Below are positions 54,816-61,670 of a stretch of DNA of 64,000 nucleotides, in pieces; within the stretch, counting starts at the first letter, position 1; every line of letters begins with the position of its first letter. The position numbers and the translations under genes were made by a program. The notes beneath the pieces were generated by a model that searched no databases, was not told where the DNA came from, and was given only the letters and a program-made list of their open reading frames with translations. Where the stretch lies: assembly GCF_006715095.1 (NCBI RefSeq), contig NZ_VFMO01000001.1, forward strand, positions 1,240,001-1,304,000, in the 5' to 3' direction. Source of the stretch: Yimella lutea (GTDB lineage Bacteria; Actinomycetota; Actinomycetes; Actinomycetales; Dermatophilaceae).

Positions 54816-55888
54816 GTCTGCACAGTGTCGACGCCGACCGCTACGACGAGGACGGCGTGCTGACCCGGCGAACCTGGCAGCCGGTCGACCTCGCCGAAGT
54901 GCTCGCCGGCAAGTGGCAGGCACCGACAGCGACCATCGGACGACGCTCGGACGGGCGCGGCCTGTTCTACCCCGGCAAGGCTCACACGATCGCATCCGAA
55001 TCGGAGGGTGGAAAGACCTGGTTGGCCCTCATCGCCGCTGCCGACGAAATGGCAGCCGGCCACCACGTCGGCTACATCGATTTCGAGGACGCGGAAGGGC
55101 CGGTTGTGTGGCGCCTGCTGACACTCGGTGTTCCGCCCGAAGTCATCGCGGAACGGTTCCACTACTTCCGACCTGAGGAAGCGATCACCGACGCGTTGGC
55201 ACGGATCGACCTGGCCGGTTTCATGTCGTCGCGGGCGCCGACGCTGGTGATCCTCGATGGCATTACCGAGGGCATGACGTTGCACGGCCTCGACCCGCTC
55301 AACAACAAGGACGCGGCCATGTTTGGGCGGTTGCTGGTGCGTCCGCTGACCTCCTACGGCGCCGCCGTCGTCTCACTCGATCACGTCACGAAGTCGGCAG
55401 AGGGCCGAGGACGCTATGCCATTGGTGCAGTACACAAGTTGAACGCGCTCGACGGTGCCGCGTACGTGCTCGAAAACCGATCCAAGTTCGGGCGCGGCCT
55501 GGTCGGTCGGTCTTCGGTGCTCATCGCCAAGGACCGGCCCGGTGACCTTCGGAAGGATGCACGCCCCGCGTCCGGTGGTCTGCACTGGTTCGCCGACCTG
55601 GTGATCGACGCCAGCGATCCGGACGAGTCATGCATCGTCGGCGAAGTTCGAGCACCCGAGGACGGCGCCCGCGAAGCTCACCGGCCCACGATGATGATGC
55701 AGCGCGTCGCCGACACCCTCACCGAGCACCCGCAAGGACTCGCACAACGCGTTCTCTGCGATGTCGTGACGGGCAAGACGGAGACAATCCGCACGGCGCT
55801 GTCACATCTCATCGCAGACGGCTACGTGAGCCCGACGCCTCACCGTTTGGTGAAGCCGTACCCCGGCGAGAACGGGGGTCAGGAATGA
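54812..55888 (+). CDS. RepA-like AAA ATPase/helicase with C-terminal winged helix
   Basis: 358 residues; ATGA overlap. Walker A SESEGGKTW (about 62-70) and Walker B TLVILDG fit the AAA_25/RepA hexameric ATPase family; a sensor-like VVSLDHVTKS follows. The C-terminal 70 residues (LTEHPQGLAQRVLCDVVTGK, then ALSHLIADGYV) look like a winged helix. It is the best candidate for the element's replication protein. A primase domain is not evident here. Confidence 0.75.
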   Translation: MSLHSVDADRYDEDGVLTRRTWQPVDLAEVLAGKWQAPTATIGRRSDGRGLFYPGKAHTIASESEGGKTWLALIAAADEMAAGHHVGYIDFEDAEGPVVWRLLTLGVPPEVIAERFHYFRPEEAITDALARIDLAGFMSSRAPTLVILDGITEGMTLHGLDPLNNKDAAMFGRLLVRPLTSYGAAVVSLDHVTKSAEGRGRYAIGAVHKLNALDGAAYVLENRSKFGRGLVGRSSVLIAKDRPGDLRKDARPASGGLHWFADLVIDASDPDESCIVGEVRAPEDGAREAHRPTMMMQRVADTLTEHPQGLAQRVLCDVVTGKTETIRTALSHLIADGYVSPTPHRLVKPYPGENGGQE

Positions 55889-56472
55889 CCAGCGTGCCCC
55901 CGTGCCCCGACCGTGCCCCGACCGTGCCCCCGGCACGGGCAAAAACGCCCGAAAGTGACCGTGCCCCCGTGCCCCTCTCTATAGGCACGGGCACGGGTCA
56001 CGGGCATTTGGGTCACAACTCACCCATCGAACCCACCGAGAGCGTGCCCCCCGTTTGCCAGTCGTGCAGAACACCCACCAACAACCAACCGGCGGTCTGC
56101 TCGACCTGCTGGGCCGAGCGCATTGAGCACCAGCGCATCAAGGCCCAGTGCCGCCGGGCTGACCTCACCAAGCGCACAACCCCGAGGGAGAGCGAAGTGA
56201 AGAACCCCGAAGCACCGCTTTCTGTCGCCGTCTACATCGGCGGCCGATGGACTCTGCGGCTGGTCTGCCCGCACTGCGGCCACGTCCACAGCCACGGAGG
56301 CGGAACCGACCCGAACCCCGAGGTTGTGCGGTCCTACCTCGGACACCGCGCCGGCCACTGCCCAAGCGAGTGCGAGACGCACGGGCGACACGACCGAGGC
56401 GGTTACGTGCTGACCGACCCCGCCGACCTCATCGGCGAGATGCACCACGCGATCACCGAGGCGGACAAGTGA
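55885..56472 (+). CDS. Zinc-ribbon protein encoded over GTGCCCC repeats
   Basis: 195 residues; ATGA overlap. The first 50 residues are Pro/Thr-rich and coded by repetitive DNA. Two zinc-binding pairs follow: CQSCRTPTNNQPAVCSTCW and, near 125, CPHCGHVHSHGGG with later Cys/His residues. A GTG at 56196 could start a shorter form. Resembles nucleic-acid-binding accessory proteins of mobile elements, but no family is certain. Confidence 0.6.
   Translation: MTSVPPCPDRAPTVPPARAKTPESDRAPVPLSIGTGTGHGHLGHNSPIEPTESVPPVCQSCRTPTNNQPAVCSTCWAERIEHQRIKAQCRRADLTKRTTPRESEVKNPEAPLSVAVYIGGRWTLRLVCPHCGHVHSHGGGTDPNPEVVRSYLGHRAGHCPSECETHGRHDRGGYVLTDPADLIGEMHHAITEADK
55894..56050. repeat. GTGCCCC iteron-like cluster
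   Basis: GTGCCCC occurs at 55894, 55902, 55913, 55924, 55961, 55969 and 56044, with inverted GGCACGGG copies at 55932, 55984 and 55990. A short A/T patch (TCTCTATAG) at about 55976-55984 lies among them. The cluster immediately follows the RepA-like gene, as replication origins often do. Confidence 0.6.
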
Positions 56473-56672
56473 ACGCCCTGGACGCCCTGCACATCGGCAC
56501 GCTGCTGGTGGTCACCGCTGACGCATACATCGTCGGCCGCGTGATCGAACGTACCCGGCAGCAACGTCGTGACGCTCAACTGCGGGCGGTCGTCGATGAT
56601 CTGCGGTTGTTCACCACACGGTCAGCGACACCACCCGAGATGGTGCCGGCGAGCGATCGGCGGATGGCATGA
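56469..56672 (+). CDS. Small single-pass membrane protein
   Basis: 67 residues; GTGA overlap. One hydrophobic segment near the N-terminus (ALHIGTLLVVTADAYIVG), followed by a basic cytosolic tail (ERTRQQRRDAQLR). No family recognised. Confidence 0.6.
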   Translation: MNALDALHIGTLLVVTADAYIVGRVIERTRQQRRDAQLRAVVDDLRLFTTRSATPPEMVPASDRRMA

Positions 56673-56938
56673 CGACCACGGCCACGGACGCACTCACGCA
56701 GGCGTTGGTGCGCATGGCCGAGGCAGGTGACCGGCCCCGCTGCGGTGAGCCCGGCGCGCACGAACTGTGGTTGTCGGAGGACACCGAGGACCGGGCGCAG
56801 GCCGCCCGCTGGTGTGCAGGGTGCTCCGTCCTGGCCGAGTGCGCTGCAGCCGCCGGTGAACTCAAAGCCTCATTCGGCGTGTGGGCCGGACGCGACTACG
56901 GCGAGCGTGCCTCACGGCGAACGGTTGCGGAGCAGTGA
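56669..56938 (+). CDS. Element-borne WhiB-like regulator
   Basis: 89 residues; ATGA overlap. Four cysteines match a WhiB cluster: RCGEPG, then CAGCSVLAEC (C-x2-C-x5-C). The turn FGVWAGRDY follows. The C-terminus is basic but has no AT-hook like the chromosomal WhiB7 at 18936. Phage-encoded WhiB proteins are known to interfere with host WhiB function and septation; a similar role or control of the element is plausible. Confidence 0.85.
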   Translation: MTTTATDALTQALVRMAEAGDRPRCGEPGAHELWLSEDTEDRAQAARWCAGCSVLAECAAAAGELKASFGVWAGRDYGERASRRTVAEQ

Positions 56939-57195
56939 ACACCGTGGACGTGCTGCGCTGGGACGAGCACCACGCGGTCGCCACGGTCGACGGCACCCGC
57001 GTACGCATCCGCCGAACAAGTCACCGCATCCGATGGGTCTGCGCTACCCACGGCACCACCGACCGACCCGCCTGCCCCCACACACTCGCGCTGGCTGCCA
57101 CCACGGCACCACCGGAGAAGTACGTCAGCGCGGGTTCACAAACCGATCCACCCACCGGGCGAACCGCCCACCAACCGAAGGAGCAACACCCATGA
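56935..57195 (+). CDS. Hypothetical element protein
   Basis: 86 residues; GTGA overlap. DVLRWDEHHAVATVDGTRVR and a CATHGTTDRPACPH segment with two cysteines and two histidines suggest a small zinc-binding domain, reminiscent of SWIM-like motifs. Not recognised further. Confidence 0.55.
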   Translation: MNTVDVLRWDEHHAVATVDGTRVRIRRTSHRIRWVCATHGTTDRPACPHTLALAATTAPPEKYVSAGSQTDPPTGRTAHQPKEQHP

Positions 57196-57359
57196 CCGAC
57201 CCGACCGCGCTGCAGCGGCTCGCCGCAGCGATCGACCAGCAACCCGACCGGCAGCATCCACTCGACAGCCACAACACCGACGACGCTGCCGACCTGGCCG
57301 CACGCCTCGCGCTGACTGCCAACCCGAGCACGACCACACACAAGGAGAACAACCGATGA
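57192..57359 (+). CDS. Very small acidic protein
   Basis: 55 residues with GAAGGAG before the ATG and 4-nt overlaps at both ends. Predicted helical and acidic; no similarity that I recognise. Confidence 0.55.
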   Translation: MTDPTALQRLAAAIDQQPDRQHPLDSHNTDDAADLAARLALTANPSTTTHKENNR

Positions 57360-58198
57360 ACACCAACACCGCTGACCAGATCACCGAGGTTCGCAACCGG
57401 ATCGCCACCGCGGAGAGCGACACCGCGGCATCGACCGAAGCCGACCGCGCCAAGCTTGCAGACCTCGAACGGCAGGCCCAGGCCGAAGCCGAGGCCGAGA
57501 ACACCCGGCGGGCCGCCCGCCGGCTCGCATGGGCACGGCACTACCTCCAGACCCGGCACACCGCCGAGGCCGGCGACGCACGCAAGGCGACGACCGCCGC
57601 CCGCCGAGAGTTCGAGCGGGTGCTCGCTGCACAACCGTGGGTAACGGCGATGCTCGAATGGCAGGGCGCGATCGACGCTGAGCACGCCGTCGCGCTACGA
57701 GCCGTACACGCCCGCCGCCTGACCGGCACCCCGGCAACGGAGCCGACCCCGCCGGCGAACGTGCTGCCCATGTCCAACAGTGAAGTGAGCTTCACACCCA
57801 TCGGGCGCGTGCTGCACTACCTCGCCGACTCGCTCAACGACTACGACGCCGCCGCCGAAGTCGACACCCTCGCCGCCGCCACCGAAGGAGACGCCGACCC
57901 GTTGGCCGCCGCGCTCACGGCCACCGGCACCACCAAGGCCGACCCGCTGGCCTGGATCGCCCGTGACGGATCACGGCTTGACGTCGTGCAACATCACACC
58001 GACGACGGCCCGCAGACCATGCACCGCAACCCGAACACCGACGAATGGGTGATGACCGACCAGACCGGGCGCGTGACCGCCACGAGCTGGACCACCGCCG
58101 CCGCCCAGGGCCGAACCAGCAACCCGATCGACGGCTCCGAGTTCGGCAGCGTGCTCGACCCCGAGACCGGCAAGTTCGTCAAGCAGCGGGTCAACTGA
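57356..58198 (+). CDS. Coiled-coil hypothetical protein
   Basis: 280 residues with AAGGAG before the ATG. Residues 5-100 form a long charged coiled coil (RIATAESDTAASTEADRAKL, then QAQAEAEAENTRRAARRL). The C-terminal half is acidic with small domains. Its place before the TerS-like gene might fit a scaffolding or capsid-redirecting role, but this is speculative. Last gene of the overlapping operon. Confidence 0.6.
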   Translation: MNTNTADQITEVRNRIATAESDTAASTEADRAKLADLERQAQAEAEAENTRRAARRLAWARHYLQTRHTAEAGDARKATTAARREFERVLAAQPWVTAMLEWQGAIDAEHAVALRAVHARRLTGTPATEPTPPANVLPMSNSEVSFTPIGRVLHYLADSLNDYDAAAEVDTLAAATEGDADPLAAALTATGTTKADPLAWIARDGSRLDVVQHHTDDGPQTMHRNPNTDEWVMTDQTGRVTATSWTTAAAQGRTSNPIDGSEFGSVLDPETGKFVKQRVN

Positions 58199-58377
58199 CC
58201 CGACACAGACCAGCGTGCGCCGCGTCAACGTCACCGACAGGCCGATCACAGGAGCGAAGGTGTCGAGCGCGGTTCTTTCTCCCGCTAAGACGCACCTGCG
58301 CGGCGCACGCTTCCCCACCAACCGCACCGACCCGCCGAGGGGGTGGGGCGAGGGGCCAGGCCGACTCTCTGACCGCC

Positions 58378-58405
58378 CGCCGGGGAGGCGAATAAACCTC
58401 CGGCG
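58378..58405 (+). terminator. Hairpin in the gap before the TerS-like gene
   Basis: CGCCGGGGAGG and CCTCCGGCG pair (stem with a 2-nt bulge) around the loop CGAATAAA. It lies in the 267-bp gap after the operon; the rest of the gap has no convincing gene. Confidence 0.55.
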
Positions 58406-58465
58406 TACCGCTCAACCCCCGCTGGACGCCCCTCACGACCACCACACACGACAGGAGAACCGCCC

Positions 58466-58840
58466 ATGCCGACCCCACGTAACGCCGCTAAACCGCACTC
58501 TCGAGCGCACCGTCGCCCGGTGAGCAGCGGACCCCGTAACGCCCTCATCGACCTTCCGGCGGGCGGCTGTCAGTTGCCGGTGCCCGAGATGCCGAAGGGC
58601 CGCGACTGGACCGATGCCGAGCGAGAACGCTGGGCCGAGCTGTGGGAGTCTCCGCAGGCTACGCAATGGGACGACAGCGCCCGCGGCGTGGTCGGTGTGC
58701 TGGTCGCCTACGAGACCGCGATTTTCAGCGGCAAGGCCGCGTCATGGCAGGCCCTCGAGGCGCGGCACGCGTCCGAGTCGCTGGGGTTGTCGCCGCGTGC
58801 CCTGGTTGCGCTGGGGTGGAGGATCGTCGGCGATGAGTAG
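58466..58840 (+). CDS. Putative phage terminase small subunit (TerS-like)
   Basis: 124 residues with AGGAGAA before the ATG. The pattern LPVPEMPKGRDWTDAERERW, ELWESPQATQWDDS and the ending LGLSPRALVALGWRIVGDE matches the helical TerS proteins of actinophages. TerS selects DNA for packaging. No large subunit follows, which is the usual situation in PICI satellites that redirect a helper's packaging. The assignment rests on pattern similarity only. Confidence 0.6.
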   Translation: MPTPRNAAKPHSRAHRRPVSSGPRNALIDLPAGGCQLPVPEMPKGRDWTDAERERWAELWESPQATQWDDSARGVVGVLVAYETAIFSGKAASWQALEARHASESLGLSPRALVALGWRIVGDE

Positions 58841-59216
58841 GCGTCGGGCGGCCAGGCAGCCGACCCCGCGTGCCGCCTATGGGTTGCCGGCGCACCTGCA
58901 GTCAGGCCCGTGCATCGAGGTGTGGAGCGATGAGGTTCGGGAGCCGGCCTACCAACAGGATGCGACGTTTCGCCCTGGTCGTCGTGCTCACCGTGCCCGG
59001 CGTGCCTGGCAGGAGGCTGTCGACGCGTGGGCTGTGGAGTCTGGTTGGGCAAGCAAGGAGCGTCCCGCGAGCAACGCCCGCAACCTTGCACGGACCCGCC
59101 GCCCGTGGTCCAAGCACTACTTGCTGTCGTCGGGGAGTGATGCCCTGGTGGAGTTCTTCGAGGGCCGCAGCAGTGAACGCCCCGACCTTGGTCCGGGCTG
59201 GTTGCCGCTCTATTGA
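58833..59216 (+). CDS. Hypothetical protein downstream of TerS-like gene
   Basis: 127 residues; its ATG overlaps the TerS-like stop by 8 nt. Highly basic N-terminus, Trp-rich middle (RRAWQEAVDAWAVESGW) and WSKHYLLSSGSDALVEFFEG near the end. Not recognised. Confidence 0.6.
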   Translation: MSRRRAARQPTPRAAYGLPAHLQSGPCIEVWSDEVREPAYQQDATFRPGRRAHRARRAWQEAVDAWAVESGWASKERPASNARNLARTRRPWSKHYLLSSGSDALVEFFEGRSSERPDLGPGWLPLY

Positions 59217-59324
59217 CGATGGGCGCGAGTTGAGCATTCGGGCATCGGTTTTGCAGACGTAGCGGACCTGCAGGGCAGGGCTGTTCGCTTTGGCTTCCCC
59301 GACCCCCGATCCGGCGACGGCACC

Positions 59325-59330
59325 TAGGCT
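59325..59330 (+). promoter_or_regulatory. -10 box (TAGGCT) of the channel gene
   Basis: TAGGCT lies 7 nt before the ATG at 59338, so the channel has its own leaderless promoter, independent of the element operon. Confidence 0.5.
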
Positions 59331-59337
59331 GCGGCTC

Positions 59338-60075
59338 ATGAGTGAACGAACCGGGCGTGCTGAGCGTTGGGAGCGCGCCACTGAGTGGCCCCTGATGGCG
59401 GCTGCGGTCGCGTTCCTGGTGGCGTACGCCTTGCCGATCCTGTGGCCCGATGTGGGCGCCACCGTTCGCGCGGTCTGCGAAGTGGCGCAGTGGCTGGCGT
59501 GGGCGTTGTTCGTCCTCGACTACGTTGTGCGCCTGTTGCTCGCCCAGCACCGTGGTCGCTGGGTGCTGCGGCACCTGCTCGACCTGGCCGTCATCGCACT
59601 CCCGCTGCTGCGTCCGCTGCGGCTGTTGCGATTGGTGACCTTGCTGAACGTCCTGAACCGTCGCGCGTCGGTTGGTCTCCGTGGCCGTGTGGCTGTGTAC
59701 CTGGCCGGCGGCTCGGTGCTGCTGTCATTCGTTGCGGCGCTGGCCGTGCTCGACGCCGAGCGGTTGAACCCGGATGCTTCGATCACGTCGTTCGGTGATG
59801 CGTGGTGGTGGGCGTTGACCACGATGACCACGGTCGGTTACGGCGACACGTTCCCGGTGACCACCACCGGGCGGTTCATCGCGGCGGCGCTGATGGTGGG
59901 TGGCATCGCGTTGCTCGGAACTGTCACCGCCACGTTGGCGTCATGGCTGGCTGACCGCGTGCGTGAGGAAGAGGCCGCGTCCGACGACGTGCTGGTGGAA
60001 CTGCGTGCGCTGCGGCGAGAGATCGCCGAGCTGCGAGCCGGTCAAGCAGACAGTTCGCAGGCGCGGACCACCTGA
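59338..60075 (+). CDS. Voltage-gated potassium channel-type protein
   Basis: 245 residues from ATG 59338. Six helices: S1-S3 at about 20-85, the S4 voltage sensor RPLRLLRLVTLLNVLNRR with regularly spaced arginines, S5 and S6. The pore loop has the K+ selectivity filter TMTTVGYGD. The C-terminus has a short coiled coil (ELRALRREIAELRAG), likely a tetramer bundle. It is element cargo. Membrane-permeabilising channels are used in some anti-phage systems, so defence is a possibility, as is simple ion homeostasis. Confidence 0.9.
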   Translation: MSERTGRAERWERATEWPLMAAAVAFLVAYALPILWPDVGATVRAVCEVAQWLAWALFVLDYVVRLLLAQHRGRWVLRHLLDLAVIALPLLRPLRLLRLVTLLNVLNRRASVGLRGRVAVYLAGGSVLLSFVAALAVLDAERLNPDASITSFGDAWWWALTTMTTVGYGDTFPVTTTGRFIAAALMVGGIALLGTVTATLASWLADRVREEEAASDDVLVELRALRREIAELRAGQADSSQARTT

Positions 60076-60184
60076 TAGTGCCTCAGATCCTCACCTCGGT
60101 TACGGGGGCGGCAGACTTGCCGACCTGCAGGGATTGGGCGCGGGTGTCGTGATCGGCATTCACTTCGCAGGCGCGGACCACCTG
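60054..60184 (+). repeat. 21-bp direct repeat pair
   Basis: TTCGCAGGCGCGGACCACCT plus G occurs at 60054-60074 (end of the channel gene) and again at 60164-60184, 110 bp apart. The second copy is in noncoding DNA. It suggests a local duplication or a scar of gene insertion at this border. Confidence 0.75.
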
Positions 60185-60435
60185 GCGGTGGGCAGAGTTC
60201 TGGCATCCCCCACCAGGGTTACCCCCGATCCAGCCACCCCACTCGGAAGGGGCCAACACTTCTAGCCCGCTCCCGAGACGAGAGCAGGCTGTGCTGGACA
60301 CGTAGGGCATCCGGCCGGACTACTGACTACGTGCTACCGCGTTCCCCGCACGCGCGGCTGTAGGACTTTTGTCGAGGCGGTCGCTGAGTTGGTTGGCGGC
60401 TAGGACCGTGAGGGAGGACGCCGCGAGAATCGTTC
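60076..60435. other. Gene-free 360 bp inside the element
   Basis: Between the channel and the first leftward gene I find no coding frame with a start signal. It contains the second copy of the 21-bp direct repeat. There is no clear hairpin terminator or RNA gene. Confidence 0.5.
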
Positions 60436-60768
60436 TCAGTTGTTGTAGAGCGAGGGCACCTCGTTGCCGGACCCGATGTAGTCGAGAGCGCGATATACCT
60501 CATGCGCTGCGTCGCGGGCGCTGAGCATCATTTCGACGGTGTGCGAGCGGTCGGACCCGGTGGGCGGTGCGACAACGACCTGATCGAAGTCACCGTCACA
60601 GTCGAGCGCGATGAGGACGAAGCCGCCTTCGGCGTTGATCGGGAGTCGCGGCCACGTCGGGCGAGTGGTCGCCATGAGGTCGTTCAAGTCGGAGTTCTCG
60701 GAGAAGTAGAGATCGTTCGACCCTTCGGTGATCCGGAGCTCAATCGGCGTGATGCGTTGTGCGGGCAT
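60436..60768 (-). CDS. Hypothetical protein of the right-end cassette
   Basis: 110 residues with AAAGGA before the ATG. An acidic beta-rich protein (TPIELRITEGSNDLYFSEN, PINAEGGFVLIALDCDGDFD) ending in a short helix. It is the last of three leftward genes at the right end. Not recognised. Confidence 0.6.
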   Translation of the reverse strand: MPAQRITPIELRITEGSNDLYFSENSDLNDLMATTRPTWPRLPINAEGGFVLIALDCDGDFDQVVVAPPTGSDRSHTVEMMLSARDAAHEVYRALDYIGSGNEVPSLYNN

Positions 60769-60798
60769 GGTCAGTTTTCCTTTCGGTTGGGTTGGTGT

Positions 60799-61053
60799 TT
60801 AGTCGTCCATCTGACTGGCGAGCCGGATGATGGAGGCAGCAACGTCGAGTGCTGTGCGCTTGGTGAGCACGGCCCATTCATCGGTTCGGACGTGCAGGGC
60901 GAGTTCGCCCTCATACCAAGCGAGTTGGACCGCTACGGCGTCGGAGCGCTCGGGTACGTTCCACTCGATGTGAACCTCGGTGAAGGTGTCGGCGCTGCGG
61001 ATGGTCTGCCCATCGACGCCGATCCAGCCGTTGCGCTTTTCCTGCCAGGTCAC
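60799..61053 (-). CDS. Hypothetical protein of the right-end cassette
   Basis: 84 residues from GTG 61053, which overlaps the upstream stop by 4 nt (GTGA). A GTG at 61062 is the alternative. Likely a small beta domain (TWQEKRNGWIGVDGQTIRS, VQLAWYEGELALHVRTDEW). It shares an overall style with the downstream 110-residue protein. Function unknown. Confidence 0.55.
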   Translation of the reverse strand: MTWQEKRNGWIGVDGQTIRSADTFTEVHIEWNVPERSDAVAVQLAWYEGELALHVRTDEWAVLTKRTALDVAASIIRLASQMDD

Positions 61054-61238
61054 GCCGACCACCGAGCCGGGTGCTCAACCTCGGGCGCAGGTGTCGTTGA
61101 AAGTGACGGCTGCTCAGTCCGGTGAAGCAAGTAGTGCAGGCGCAGCACCGCGACGATGAGAGCGCCGAGGACGGCAAGCAACGCGGTGCCCTGCAGGTAG
61201 GTGCACAACGACACCCACACGGATACGATCGATCCCAC
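61050..61238 (-). CDS. Small membrane protein of the right-end cassette
   Basis: 62 residues from a GTG with AAAGGGAG upstream. One membrane helix (about 5-35, LCTYLQGTALLAVLGALIVAV) and a soluble tail. First of three leftward genes next to attR. The set of one membrane and two soluble small proteins resembles cargo or immunity modules, but no match is recognised. Confidence 0.6.
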   Translation of the reverse strand: MGSIVSVWVSLCTYLQGTALLAVLGALIVAVLRLHYLLHRTEQPSLSTTPAPEVEHPARWSA

Positions 61239-61320
61239 GGTTCCCGCTCCCTTTAGCGGTTGAAGCCGAGGCCTCAGTGGAGTGTTAGCGCACTCGCTGG
61301 GGCCGCACTCATGTCGAGTA

Positions 61321-61365
61321 CAGGGTTATCGTTGCTATTGCTGTTCCGGTGGTGTTCCTCGTCCT
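61321..61365. other. attR (right integrase junction)
   Basis: GGGTT (61323-61327) and GTTG (61331-61334) are the inverted counterparts of CAAC and AACCC at attL. The GT core at 61343-61344 joins directly to the tadC 3' end. Confidence 0.7.
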
Positions 61366-61426
61366 GCCGGTGACCATCCTCTTCGCGGTCTGGCCAGGGC
61401 TGTCCGCGCTCAAACTCACGATGTGA
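61343..61426 (+). pseudogene. tadC: tadC 3' end, separated from its gene
   Basis: Encodes the terminal membrane helix of TadC, VPVVFLVLPVTILFAVWPG, and a short tail ending KLTM before TGA at 61424-61426. It has no start codon of its own. It becomes the true C-terminus only if the element is excised. Confidence 0.9.
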
Positions 61427-61466
61427 ATTGCATTGTGTCTCAAGGGAAAACACGGAGGTAGGAACA

Positions 61467-61670
61467 ATGAGCGGTCTGCAGAGAATGTCCGACCGGATGC
61501 TGCGCCGACTGGTCGAGCTGCGCGGCGAGGGTGAGCGCGGCGACGTGCCGGGCTGGGTTCTGATCACCTTGATGACCGCAGGACTGGTCACCGCGATCTG
61601 GCAGTTCGCCCAGCCTCAGCTCACCAGCTTGTTCGACAATGCCATCCACGGCGTCAACGGCGGAAAATGA
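61467..61670 (+). CDS. Flp-type pilin-like small membrane protein (DUF4244-like)
   Basis: 67 residues with GGAGGTAGGA before the ATG. A charged N-terminal segment, then GDVPGWVLITLMTAGLVTAI as a hydrophobic pilin-like helix. The G before the hydrophobic stretch could be a prepilin peptidase site. No prepilin peptidase gene is in the window. It is the probable pilin of the tad locus. Confidence 0.75.
   Translation: MSGLQRMSDRMLRRLVELRGEGERGDVPGWVLITLMTAGLVTAIWQFAQPQLTSLFDNAIHGVNGGK

Larger units (their letters stand above)
51083..61344 (+). mobile_element. Integrated 10.26-kb element in tadC, possible phage satellite
   Basis: Boundaries follow from the split tadC frame and the shared GT. Contents in order: serine integrase, small genes, RepA-like AAA ATPase, GTGCCCC repeats, WhiB-like regulator, coiled-coil protein, putative terminase small subunit, K+ channel, and three small leftward genes. 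No virion structural, lysis, conjugation or resistance genes are seen. The set resembles PICI-type satellites, but a cryptic phage remnant or integrative plasmid is possible. Element genes mostly overlap by 4 nt, unlike their host neighbours. Confidence 0.85.

Noticed and set aside
58215..58523. Open frame of about 102 codons before the TerS-like gene
   Set aside because: The start has no ribosome site, the composition is extreme in Arg/Pro, and it overlaps the well-initiated gene at 58466 and a hairpin.
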